Shown here: positions 38,204-45,602 of the stretch, piece by piece
How positions within the stretch are numbered: position 1 is the stretch's first letter
How the letters are laid out: the number at the start of each line of letters is the position of its first letter
Assembly: GCF_004138325.1 (NCBI RefSeq)
Contig: NZ_SBLB01000002.1
Span: 186,001-250,000, forward strand
From: Spirosoma sordidisoli
Lineage (GTDB): Bacteria > Bacteroidota > Bacteroidia > Cytophagales > Spirosomataceae
Length of the DNA: 64,000 nucleotides
Reading direction: 5' to 3'
Program-made: the position numbers and the translations under genes
Notes under the pieces: generated by a model
The model's database searches: none
What the model was told of the DNA's origin: nothing
What the model saw: the letters and a program-made list of their open reading frames with translations, nothing else

Positions 38204-38344
38204 CTGCCAACGGAACAGGTTAGTCGAGGTGTAAATAGCTCATATTCAGGTAAGAATAGTTCAATAGCTACCAACACCCTTAGGCCTATCTCCAGAGCTG
38301 TTTTTTTACTATTGCTTACTTTTACCATTCAAGTCCCGGCAGTA

Positions 38345-38555
38345 CATAGAGTCTATTGTAGGAAGTGGCTTAACACCTGCCTGGAATGTAATCATCAGTG
38401 AGTCGATGCGCCTGACGGGCTGGTGCTGATACGGGTAAGACAAACTTACCTGCGTCGGCCGGGTTTGTCGGAGCGGAGCAACCAGCCGCCCATGATCATC
38501 AGCACAAACAGCAGCACCGTTTTCAGGACATAGAACGTGGTCAGCATAGGGCAGG
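38345..38555. repeat. Diverged direct repeat, copy A
   Basis: About 210 bp that align along their length with 48770-48980 in the same orientation, with scattered substitutions. The best-conserved part encodes a small membrane protein on the minus strand (here 38446-38547); the downstream third is also conserved although non-coding in that frame. Confidence 0.75.
38446..38547 (-). CDS. Small single-span membrane protein, 33 aa
   Basis: ATG at 38547 overlaps the end of the nuclease gene by seven bases. The product starts MLTTFYVLKTVLLFVLMIMG and ends GWLLRSDKPGRRR: one membrane helix with a basic tail. A paralogue with the same helix and tail is encoded at 48868-49002. Conservation of the pair, with many changes outside the protein, supports coding. 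Function unknown. Confidence 0.6.
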   Translation of the reverse strand: MLTTFYVLKTVLLFVLMIMGGWLLRSDKPGRRR

Positions 38556-39188
38556 ATCGGTTTGAAGTTGATGGTTCCAGCTAGTCGGCACAAAGGGCGT
38601 TCCTGCATCGGTCCGGCGTTTCCATTCGCGCAGCAGGGCCTTGTATTTCCGGCGTCCGGCCTGAATGAATGGTCCGTCTGTGTGGTGTTCTACCGTCCAG
38701 ATGGTATAGGGCGCCACTTTCTGAATTGCCACAAAAACAAACTTTTTGCCGCCAATGGCATCCAGATAAAACGCAGCCTGCCGGTCATAGTCGTACGTCT
38801 CGCAGCTACGGAGAAAATCAGCGTAGCTTTTGCAGGACGTAGATTTCAGGTCAACTACCAGGCTGTTTTTGTGTACGATGTCGAGCCTGGATTTCAATTC
38901 CAGACCCGTAGCTGTATCCTGCCAGAGCTGGACACGTTCTTTCTGGCTGAACCGCAACGCCCACGCAACAAACGGGTAATTTCTGGCTATCCTGGCCAGC
39001 ATCATGCACAGGCTCAGGTCAACATCGGCCGGCACGCTGACAACTGCCTGCGGCTCCAGGATGAGTGTGTGCAGGGCACTCCCGAACGCAAAAGCGGCTG
39101 CGGGCTTATATTGCTTCTCTCCGAAGATGTGCGCCCTGAACTCCGACAGATCGGAATTGGCAATACGGTGTAGTGAACGATAATCCAT
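38541..39188 (-). CDS. RecE/exonuclease VIII-like PD-(D/E)XK nuclease
   Basis: 215 residues. Residues 30-45 (AAFAFGSALHTLILEP) and 97-117 (LELKSRLDIVHKNSLVVDLK) match phage PDDEXK exonucleases of the DUF3799 type, with Asp103, Asp113 and Lys115 as the likely catalytic set; TYDYDRQAAFYLDAI follows as in RecE. Such enzymes resect double-strand ends for single-strand annealing. No annealing protein is recognised beside it. Near the end of operon A. Confidence 0.75.
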   Translation of the reverse strand: MDYRSLHRIANSDLSEFRAHIFGEKQYKPAAAFAFGSALHTLILEPQAVVSVPADVDLSLCMMLARIARNYPFVAWALRFSQKERVQLWQDTATGLELKSRLDIVHKNSLVVDLKSTSCKSYADFLRSCETYDYDRQAAFYLDAIGGKKFVFVAIQKVAPYTIWTVEHHTDGPFIQAGRRKYKALLREWKRRTDAGTPFVPTSWNHQLQTDPALC

Positions 39189-39250
39189 ATACGTAGTTGG
39201 AATAGGCCCCGACGCTCACAGCGTCGGGGCTGTTGGTGAAAAATGACGAA

Positions 39251-39544
39251 TCAGACTCCGCCACAATAGCCACACTGTGGCCACCCTGTACCGTAGTGTA
39301 CAGCCTCGTAGGGCTCCCGGCAGTAGCCGCACCGTTCAGGCTCTTTCGGTTCCGGCTTGTTTCTGGCCGGATGCGTCAGGCTACCTGACGAATGGCTGCG
39401 TATACGGCTGGTCAGTACGATGTGCTGGTTCCCCTGTCGGTCGTAACAGTCGATTACATAAGCGCGTCGGCATGATGTTAGTCCGTGGCTGGTGCGGTAC
39501 TTCTGACCCATGGCCGTTGTGATGGAATAGGGCAGGTGTTTCAT
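39251..39544 (-). CDS. Small zinc-ribbon-like protein
   Basis: 97 residues. The C-terminus has two Cys pairs (CGYCREPYE and QCGYCGG) that could bind one zinc. The N-terminus is basic and Ser/Thr-rich. Its start overlaps the stop of the upstream gene by four bases (39541-39544), so translation is coupled. Family not recognised. Confidence 0.55.
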   Translation of the reverse strand: MKHLPYSITTAMGQKYRTSHGLTSCRRAYVIDCYDRQGNQHIVLTSRIRSHSSGSLTHPARNKPEPKEPERCGYCREPYEAVHYGTGWPQCGYCGGV

Positions 39545-39900
39545 AATGGCCAGTCGATAAGTACGGGTTCGTGTGACCTGACAGGAACATTCCCCAAAAA
39601 CAGAATCATGGGCCGGATCAGCTCAGCCCGTAAGGTGGTACTGATTGTGTGACCATCGCCCGTATAGCCGCAAATCAGCCCATTTCCCGCAAACACATTG
39701 TCGGCGCCGACAAACCGGAATTTGGGCGGCTGCGGGTCGTGTAATAATCCCTCATCATCAAGCCAAAGATCATCCGTACCGTTAAGGGTCACCCGGTCAA
39801 CGCTCCGGCAGCCGATGGCTTTGTACATGGCCCATAAGCCAGGTTTCAGGTCAATATCAGTCACGGTCTGCGCCGTAACGTCGATCAGAATAGCGTTCAT
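39541..39900 (-). CDS. DUF3846-like phage protein
   Basis: 119 residues. The middle (YKAIGCRSVDRVTL, LWLDDEGLLHD, FVGADNVFAGNGLICGY) follows the pattern of DUF3846 proteins common in phages and mobile elements. No catalytic motif. Member of operon A. Family call is from pattern memory. Confidence 0.5.
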   Translation of the reverse strand: MNAILIDVTAQTVTDIDLKPGLWAMYKAIGCRSVDRVTLNGTDDLWLDDEGLLHDPQPPKFRFVGADNVFAGNGLICGYTGDGHTISTTLRAELIRPMILFLGNVPVRSHEPVLIDWPL

Positions 39901-39953
39901 AGTGTGGTGGGTTGAAAGGCCCGAACCGTTGCCGGTTCGGGCGTGCTGGTGAT

Positions 39954-40559
39954 TTAATTTCCTGCCGGGAGTGCATGTCCGTTCCCTACCAGCATGCGCG
40001 CAATCTCCGCATCAGGCACCCGGTAGCCGTGCGTCATGCAGGCTACCCGCGTATGGTGCAGCGTCTCGCTGCGGTAGATGTCAACCTGAGCAGCCAGCTG
40101 GGCGAGGTCGGCGGTACGTTTCGGATCGGCCATGACGTAGCTGAAATCCGCGATAAAATAGATGCCCTTGGGCTTGATCTTCGTGTTCTCCTTCTGCACG
40201 GCCGTAACCGTCAGCACAACGTCGGCCAGGCTGCAGTCATCGTAAAACAGCGGTACAGAAACCTGTTTCAGCGCATCGACGCTATAGCCGTGAAAGAGCA
40301 GGGCGCACAGCCGGTTCTTCTCGTCCAGATAAAACAGTTCTACCCAGCTTTTCGGGCCCATATTCAGGATATCGGCCGTAAAAAACTCCCAGCCCAGGGG
40401 CTGAAAACTAAGCGTTGGCCCTAACGGCTCCTTACCGTTGACGGTAAAAATTCCGGCTTTCGCATCGAACCGGACCTGTCGGGGTGAACCCGGCAGATAC
40501 TTGATCGAAATGACCTGTTCGCCTGCTTCGCTGGCGGTGAAAACGGGTAAAAATTCCAT
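39954..40559 (-). CDS. Hypothetical element protein, 201 aa
   Basis: Cytoplasmic mixed alpha/beta protein starting MEFLPVFTASEAGEQVISIK. Position in operon A beside a nuclease would fit a DNA-metabolism role such as annealing or single-strand binding, but no diagnostic motif is visible. Not recognised. Confidence 0.5.
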   Translation of the reverse strand: MEFLPVFTASEAGEQVISIKYLPGSPRQVRFDAKAGIFTVNGKEPLGPTLSFQPLGWEFFTADILNMGPKSWVELFYLDEKNRLCALLFHGYSVDALKQVSVPLFYDDCSLADVVLTVTAVQKENTKIKPKGIYFIADFSYVMADPKRTADLAQLAAQVDIYRSETLHHTRVACMTHGYRVPDAEIARMLVGNGHALPAGN

Positions 40560-40622
40560 GGTGTACGTGATTGACTGGTGGTGAAAAAGTGGCCCGACCT
40601 TTCCGCGTCGGGCCGTCGCGGT

Positions 40623-40805
40623 TTACTGCGCTACGATGGTTATCACACCCTCGCAGACGGTGATACTGGCCAGCTGACCGGGGGTAAAACCCGCAGCCCG
40701 GAACCAGTCGCCGGAAAGCTCCAGCAATGGCGTAATAGTGGTAACCCGCTGGCCTAAACGACCGGAGACCTTACAGCGCGATTGTATTTTTTTGGTTCTG
40801 GTCAT
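40623..40805 (-). CDS. SymE-like protein
   Basis: 60 residues. The segment ITPLLELSGDWFRAAGFTPG, then ITVCEGVITIV, matches the SymE family core (LRLSGxWLxxAGFxxGxxVxVxxxxGxLxI), an AbrB-like fold. E. coli SymE is an SOS-induced type I toxin. Here the start overlaps the previous stop (ATGA), so expression depends on operon A; no antisense RNA was identified. It may act as toxin or simply as a DNA-binding protein. Confidence 0.65.
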   Translation of the reverse strand: MTRTKKIQSRCKVSGRLGQRVTTITPLLELSGDWFRAAGFTPGQLASITVCEGVITIVAQ

Positions 40806-41032
40806 GCGTAGCAGGGTTCTGAAACGGCGGATAAAATCAAGTTTTCTACCTCTTCGTGCCAGTCAGCCAGGTCTATCCAGTCCTGCACATCGACACCGCC
40901 CACGGTGGCCGTGGTCACGCTCACTGTGGCTTTACTGCCGGGATAATCCCAGGTCGGCAGCTCTGCGGGTTCCCATTCGCCGGTGACGATGACTGATACA
41001 CCGTGCAATCTGATTTCTTCATTGAACCTCAT
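40802..41032 (-). CDS. Hypothetical small phage-like protein, 76 aa
   Basis: The acidic product contains TWDYPGSKATVSVT and GGVDVQDWIDLADWHEEVE, a GxDVxDW pattern recurrent in small phage proteins. It overlaps the SymE-like gene by four bases. No known function. Confidence 0.5.
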   Translation of the reverse strand: MRFNEEIRLHGVSVIVTGEWEPAELPTWDYPGSKATVSVTTATVGGVDVQDWIDLADWHEEVENLILSAVSEPCYA

Positions 41033-41080
41033 GATGGTAGGGGAGAAAGCCCCCGACCGAAAGCCGGGGGCGGTGTGGCG

Positions 41081-41380
41081 TTATAGCGACAAAGCCGCCG
41101 ACTGGGCTTCGTAGTGGTCAATCAGTTCGACAAAAAGCGCATCCTGAACCGTAGCCGGAACCAGGCCCAGCCGGGCCAGGGCTTCGGACCTGGCAGCTTC
41201 AAACTCGGACTCAGAAATACAAATGGCGCCTGCCAAAAAGGCAACCCGCGCGCTCAGGCTTTCCTGCCTGATGCCATAATGAAACGGGTACAGATTAACG
41301 ACCGTAGCGGACTGGCTGATGAGGTCAACCGCACTGAAGCACTGACCGAAGCGGGTAAATACCAATGATGAATTTTTCAT
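41081..41380 (-). CDS. Hypothetical element protein, 99 aa
   Basis: Starts at ATG 41380 (MKNSSLVFTRFGQCFSAVDL); an in-frame ATG at 41395 adds five residues. Helical, with FEAARSEALARLGLVPATVQ. It is the first gene of operon A and lies just downstream of the operator pair at 41427-41495. Not recognised. Confidence 0.5.
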   Translation of the reverse strand: MKNSSLVFTRFGQCFSAVDLISQSATVVNLYPFHYGIRQESLSARVAFLAGAICISESEFEAARSEALARLGLVPATVQDALFVELIDHYEAQSAALSL

Positions 41381-41426
41381 GTGTAAGATGGTCAAGTAGC
41401 GTTACGCGAACTACTTACCAAATATA

Positions 41427-41495
41427 ACTAATAATTATTAGTTTGAAAATAGTAATTTGCAAAAAGTACCATTGAAAAAGTAAATAATTATTAGT
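41427..41495. promoter_or_regulatory. Element operator between operon A and the SLOG gene
   Basis: Two copies of the 16-bp operator: ACTAATAATTATTAGT at 41427-41442 (part of a perfect 18-bp palindrome, 41426-41443) and GTAAATAATTATTAGT at 41480-41495. They lie between divergent genes and could control both. Confidence 0.8.
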
Positions 41496-41549
41496 ATATT
41501 AGCTAAGCGAAACGGGGGAACGGACAGGCCCGAACCCCAGCGGGACACC

Positions 41550-41897
41550 ATGAAAACAGCGCTACTGATCAGCCGCCAGCTAAGCGGCCCAACTTACTAC
41601 GAAGCCCTGAGGAACGCACTGGCTGAACTCGGAACTACGCACCTGCTACACGGCGCCGAAGGGGCGGCAAAGGCTCACGCGCAGGCCTGGGCGGCAGAAA
41701 CCGGCAACCCGGAAACCGGCTACGCGCCGGACTGGAACGAACACGGCCGGGCCGCCGGGCCAATCCGGGGCCGGGAGCTGATCAAAGCAGCCGACAACGT
41801 TGTAGCGATCTGGGACGGGCAAAGCAAAGGAACCGCCAACGAGCTAAGGGAAGCCAGACGGCAGGGCAAGCGGGTAAAACTGATCCTGACGCGCTAA
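41550..41897 (+). CDS. SLOG-family (YspA-like) protein
   Basis: 115 residues. YAPDWNEHGRAAGPIRGREL, then ADNVVAIWDGQSKGTANELR, matches the small SLOG/DUF2493-type Rossmann proteins, in which PxDWxxxGxxAGPxRN and SxGT bind a nucleotide-like ligand. Rightward, preceded by the operator pair. The gene is very GC-rich. In phages these proteins are common, and their ligand is unknown. A second, different SLOG protein occurs at 16592. Confidence 0.75.
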   Translation: MKTALLISRQLSGPTYYEALRNALAELGTTHLLHGAEGAAKAHAQAWAAETGNPETGYAPDWNEHGRAAGPIRGRELIKAADNVVAIWDGQSKGTANELREARRQGKRVKLILTR

Positions 41898-42309
41898 GCC
41901 AGAGCGAAGAGCGAAACCAGCCAGAACCGAAGCCGGACCGACGAGGGGGCGGGAAACGCGGCCAGACGCCCCCCGCCAACCCCACCCCATATACCAGCCT
42001 GAACGGTTGATATGCCGGAGAGAGACCGGAGCCGCAAGCGGGGAGGGAGGGAGGGGCGCGGTAGGGAGGAGGAACGACGAACGAACGCGAACCGACCGAT
42101 AGCGAGGAGGTACGACGAGCGGCCCCGCTGCCGGGCGTAGGGAACGGCGGTGCCGAAAACGAACGTAGGCAGACAGACCCGCTGATGCGTCAGCCCGCTT
42201 CCGGACGGGCCTGCGCGTAGCGAGGCAAGCCGCTTCTGTGCGAAAGCCAACCGGCGTAGCCGAACGGGGACATACCGGCAGACAGCTACTGGATGGAGTG
42301 TAGGCCGAC
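41898..42309. other. GC-rich, purine-skewed structured non-coding stretch
   Basis: About 410 bp. The first 220 bp are almost purine-only in places, with a spaced direct repeat (GAGGAGGaACGACGA at 42066 and GAGGAGGtACGACGA at 42104). From 42181 three stem-loops follow in series: GCTGATGCGTCAGC (42181-42194), GCCCG/CGGGC (42193-42210) and GCCT/AGGC (42209-42227). A minus-strand frame across it is Arg/Ser-rich and looks like an artefact of composition. Candidate structured RNA, transfer or replication site. Confidence 0.5.
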
Positions 42310-42465
42310 TTAGAACAGCGGGTCTACTCCGAACAGGATCTGCATCCAGGCGAAAACCTGTCTGGCATACCACCCGATGACCAATCCACATCCGAATAGT
42401 AAGGCATGGCTGATCAGACGCCTTTTATGCTGTTCCGCTGCAGGTACTTCGTCAAACCGCTTCAT
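42310..42465 (-). CDS. Small single-span membrane protein, 51 aa
   Basis: ATG 42465 to TAA. The product starts MKRFDEVPAAEQHKRRLISH and has one membrane helix (LLFGCGLVIGWYARQVFAW), cytoplasmic side first by the positive-inside rule. It is the last gene of operon C, after two lipoproteins. Not recognised. Confidence 0.6.
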   Translation of the reverse strand: MKRFDEVPAAEQHKRRLISHALLFGCGLVIGWYARQVFAWMQILFGVDPLF

Positions 42466-42558
42466 GAGTGAAGAAACGCCCACCTGATAGCAGGCTTTTT
42501 TGGGAATAATGGTGAAAGGGCAACCCAGCTCTGATAGTCGACCCGTATAAAGGATATA

Positions 42559-43425
42559 TCAGTTAGCAACAGCAGGCAAGTTAAAGGTTACGGTAGTTGA
42601 TTTTTTCAATCCTACATTAAGTTTGGCAACCTGATAGCCGCCCAACGGCGTTTTGGTGATCAGGTAACCCGTTCCTTTCGGCGCCCGGAACGACCTGCCC
42701 TTCCCGGGTTGCATGTCGGAAAAAATAGCGTCGTAATCAGTCAGATCGTCGTCGCTGCTGATAGCACTGGTCAGCTCGGCAGCCGTCATGGCCTCGCCCA
42801 GCACATCGCTGCCCATGAACCACCATTTCAGCTTATGACCGGCCGGATAATTCTTCAGCACCAGCCGGACAATGGCATGATCGACAGTCTGCGCATAGTT
42901 GGAATTGAACCACAGCAACGGTTTATCGGTACTGTTGACGCTGATGACCTGCGGGTTGGGTCCACCGTCAGAAAGCACATGATACCCGATGGCCAGTGAA
43001 CGCAGCTTAACCGGCGAAACACCCTTGTGTTTCAGCAGCGTCAGCTTTACCGTTTTGGCCGCAATCAGCGCGGCCATTTTCACCGTATCGACATAGTTAG
43101 GGTTAGACGCCATCGCCCAGACCGTCCGGTTGTCGGGCGGAGTGGTAAAGTAATAATCCTTCAGCGTAAACACGCCCTGCAGCTCCCGTGACCCAACCGC
43201 CGTAGAGGCATACTGAATGTACACCTTTCCTTTCGGGCTGGCTGCCTGTTCACGGGCTCCGGCAGTCTCCCGGACTGACTCGGTATCGTCGGGCTCTTCG
43301 ACATCGCTGTAGGACACCTCTGTTTCCAGGAAGTTAGTGGTCGGGGCTGAATCATCAGGATCGGAACTGATGGGCTGGCAGGCAGACATAGAGCACAGCG
43401 TTGCCAGCAGAAAAATATAGTTCAT
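42559..43425 (-). CDS. Acidic-linker lipoprotein of the mobile element (copy 2)
   Basis: 288 residues. The signal ends in the lipobox MSAC (MNYIFLLATLCSMSACQP). An acidic linker (SDPDD, DVEEPDDTESV) and AREQAASPKGKVYIQYAST lead into a 200-residue strand-rich domain. The linker and PKGKxxxQY junction are shared with the lipoprotein at 35749. Probably anchored to the outer membrane, perhaps surface exposed. Operon C, 72 bp after the next lipoprotein gene. Confidence 0.65.
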   Translation of the reverse strand: MNYIFLLATLCSMSACQPISSDPDDSAPTTNFLETEVSYSDVEEPDDTESVRETAGAREQAASPKGKVYIQYASTAVGSRELQGVFTLKDYYFTTPPDNRTVWAMASNPNYVDTVKMAALIAAKTVKLTLLKHKGVSPVKLRSLAIGYHVLSDGGPNPQVISVNSTDKPLLWFNSNYAQTVDHAIVRLVLKNYPAGHKLKWWFMGSDVLGEAMTAAELTSAISSDDDLTDYDAIFSDMQPGKGRSFRAPKGTGYLITKTPLGGYQVAKLNVGLKKSTTVTFNLPAVAN

Positions 43426-43497
43426 GGTGATTTGTGGGATATGACAAACGCCCTGAAACGGGCGTTTGTCGGATCGTTGGATAAAGCGCCAGGGCCC

Positions 43498-44130
43498 TTA
43501 GTTCGGGCAGGTCCAGGTCGTCGTGCTGGTGGTAATTGGTCGGCCGATTCGTTTGGTGCCTGCCTTGTTGAGGGCTTTCTCGGCAACCGGATTCGCATCA
43601 AGAACCCCCAGCCGGGAATAAACAGCCGGCACCGCACTGACGGCTGGTGTAACAACAGCCCCGTTGGCATCTTTGACCGCCTTAACCGCCTTCTGGGCTG
43701 CAGCCGTCATGATGTAGACCGTATACGACTTGGTTTTGTCGAAGGTCTTATAGAGGGTGGTATTGAGCTTGTCGCGCTTGACGCTGAATGACTTAAACCC
43801 AGCTTTGGTGTTAATGGCCGTACCCGACAGCGAGGGCGACGAAATGGCGCCTTCGCAATAGCGGAACCCAACCGAAGCCGTACCCGACACACAGGCGGAG
43901 GTTACGGTAAATTTCAGCTTGTACTGATTGGCGGTGTCAATGGCTGCGACACGGGCACCCGCTTCGGTATCATCGACGATCTCGTCGCCCTCGAACTCGT
44001 CGTCAGCCTGGCTGACTGGCTGGAAATGAACCGACTGAGGAGCCGGTACCCTGGCGTCCTGAGTACAGGCAACCAGGCTGAAAACACCGATGGCGACTAG
44101 CGCAACGGCAGAAAGTACCTTGGAGAACAT
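43498..44130 (-). CDS. Acidic-linker lipoprotein of the mobile element (copy 3)
   Basis: 210 residues from ATG 44130 (MFSKVLSAVALVAIGVFSLV), ending in lipobox LVAC; a longer frame reaches 44178. The acidic linker (DDEFEGDEIVDDTEAGARVA) precedes a strand-rich domain with KLKFTVTSACVSGTASVGFR. It shares the linker and AR(V/L)AA junction with the lipoproteins at 35749 and 42559. First gene of operon C, about 75 bp downstream of an operator pair. Confidence 0.65.
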   Translation of the reverse strand: MFSKVLSAVALVAIGVFSLVACTQDARVPAPQSVHFQPVSQADDEFEGDEIVDDTEAGARVAAIDTANQYKLKFTVTSACVSGTASVGFRYCEGAISSPSLSGTAINTKAGFKSFSVKRDKLNTTLYKTFDKTKSYTVYIMTAAAQKAVKAVKDANGAVVTPAVSAVPAVYSRLGVLDANPVAEKALNKAGTKRIGRPITTSTTTWTCPN

Positions 44131-44203
44131 AGTTGGCGTATGCAGATATGACCGACTGCGCGGGTTTGGTTTGTGCAAAGGTGTAGGAAAAGAATGGAGA
44201 TAT

Positions 44204-44242
44204 GCAAATAATTATTTGCAAAAAAAGATAATAATAATTAGT
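44204..44242. promoter_or_regulatory. Element operator upstream of operon C
   Basis: GCAAATAATTATTTGC at 44204-44219 (inside a perfect 18-bp palindrome, 44203-44220) and GATAATAATAATTAGT at 44227-44242, start to start 23 bp. Confidence 0.8.
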
Positions 44243-44279
44243 TGGCTGTCCATGCCGGGCCCTGCCCGCTCCTGCCTCT

Positions 44280-44495
44280 TTACCAGTCAGCCTGTCGCTT
44301 AGGACTCTGGAACCAGCTGTAGACCATCGCCAAATTCCGGACTACCAGGTACGTACCTCCCGCTTGGGTAACAGCCTTACGCGCGCCAGTCTGCTGCCCA
44401 TTCAGCTGACCAGCACGACCTGTAAGCTCTACAGAAACGTACGTTCCGTCGATGCAGACGTGATTGTCAGCCATTCCACGCTCCGTACTGACCAT
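44280..44495 (-). CDS. Hypothetical small protein (overlaps next frame)
   Basis: 71 residues from ATG 44495, reading NHVCIDGTYVSVELTGRAGQ. It overlaps the frame at 44429-44629 by 67 bases. Either two short overlapping genes or one gene split by a frameshift. Not recognised. Confidence 0.35.
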   Translation of the reverse strand: MVSTERGMADNHVCIDGTYVSVELTGRAGQLNGQQTGARKAVTQAGGTYLVVRNLAMVYSWFQSPKRQADW

Positions 44496-44629
44496 CGCCA
44501 GTTGTCCTTATCAGCCTTGTAAAATCCGGCCATATGGATCCGTACGGCATAGCCACCGTTTGGCCGGGTATACTTGACAACCGTTTTGGTCAGGCTAACC
44601 ATCTCCGGCTGGCTGGGTGGCGGAAACAA
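44429..44629 (-). CDS. Hypothetical small protein (overlaps previous frame)
   Basis: 66 residues from ATG 44629; TVVKYTRPNGGYAVRIHMAG and WRWSVRSVEWLTITSAST suggest a small beta protein. Its 3' end is embedded in the start of the frame ending at 44280. Not recognised. Confidence 0.4.
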   Translation of the reverse strand: MFPPPSQPEMVSLTKTVVKYTRPNGGYAVRIHMAGFYKADKDNWRWSVRSVEWLTITSASTERTFL

Positions 44630-44765
44630 ACATACATTATCATAATGGCAAACTACTATTGGTTATCAGCTAATGTAAATTAGTTCGGTGGGCAAAAAAA
44701 TAGCAGCCTGTAATCCGGTATTTTCTTCGTTGCGTTTGTCGCTCTGTGCGCAGACACCCCCGGCA

Positions 44766-45602
44766 TCAAATCCGGAAGCTTGGTGTATCCTCGGGAAACC
44801 GCACCACGTTGAACATCTCGAACAAGCGGTCGTTCACCCGGGGCCCGTACGCGTTCATCAGGTCGGCGGGCGAACCGTTCGTTTCAGCATGTGTCCAGCC
44901 ACGAAGCTGGTTGTTTTCATAGCGGTCGAGGAGAAGATCACCGACCGAGAAACCAGACCCGTAGTGTTTACCATCGCTGCGTTCGGCCCCGAAATCGCCG
45001 ATGCAAAGCCCCAGATCAAGCTGGCCGAAAAACTTGGTGCTGCAGGGATTGGCAATCTTTTGTTTGTACTCGCAGACGTCGCCATTGAGCCGGAACGCTT
45101 CGCTGATCGACCGGGACGAAACCAGCCGATACGACCGGACCGGATTGTTTGCAAACAACCTCATCGCCAGTGTTTTGCCTACACCGTAGCCACCCACCAG
45201 TAAAATACCCCGCTTTGGTTTCAGGGTACAGGGAAACGTGGTGTAGTCACCACTGAAATAGGCCGCAAGCTGCTGATACACATGCAGCCGGTAGCCATCG
45301 AGCACAAACGGATTTTCGAGATCACCCCGTTCGTACATCGCATTACCCTGCTGCACCACATAGGCCAGCAATTCTCCCGCGGTGGTGATAGCCGGGAATC
45401 GGGGTGCATTCATTCGGCGCATATACTCGCTGACAAAGCGCCGTTTGGCCGCCGTTTCAGCGAACTGCCTGGCGGCTTTCTGCCGGGCTACCCAGGCGTC
45501 GAGGTCGCCGATCAGCTGATCACCAGCTGAAGACTCGTTTTGCGGCTGGTTCGATAACGGATCGTCCGTTTTTAGGTTGGTTACTGTGGGAACTACTGAC
45601 AT
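44766..45602 (-). CDS. DnaC/IstB-like AAA+ helicase loader
   Basis: 278 residues. Walker A is GGYGVGKT at 137-144; LGLCIGDFGAE is a weak Walker B; THAETN fits sensor 1 and YGPRVNDRLFEMF the arginine-finger helix, as in DnaC-type loaders. The N-terminal 120 residues would contact the helicase. It overlaps the initiator gene by 83 bp and closes operon D. Probable role: loading the host DnaB helicase at the element's origin. Confidence 0.8.
   Translation of the reverse strand: MSVVPTVTNLKTDDPLSNQPQNESSAGDQLIGDLDAWVARQKAARQFAETAAKRRFVSEYMRRMNAPRFPAITTAGELLAYVVQQGNAMYERGDLENPFVLDGYRLHVYQQLAAYFSGDYTTFPCTLKPKRGILLVGGYGVGKTLAMRLFANNPVRSYRLVSSRSISEAFRLNGDVCEYKQKIANPCSTKFFGQLDLGLCIGDFGAERSDGKHYGSGFSVGDLLLDRYENNQLRGWTHAETNGSPADLMNAYGPRVNDRLFEMFNVVRFPEDTPSFRI

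Noticed and set aside
38309-38608. 99-codon frame, and its counterpart at 48752-49063
   Set aside because: Similarity between the two comes from the direct repeat. The alternative frame encoding the one-helix membrane protein has clear membrane-protein features in both copies and is preferred.
41894-42391. 165-codon minus-strand frame across the GC-rich block
   Set aside because: Arg/Ser/Pro-rich composition is what a purine-skewed strand gives in that frame; no domain, and it overlaps the small membrane protein gene at 42310 in another frame.
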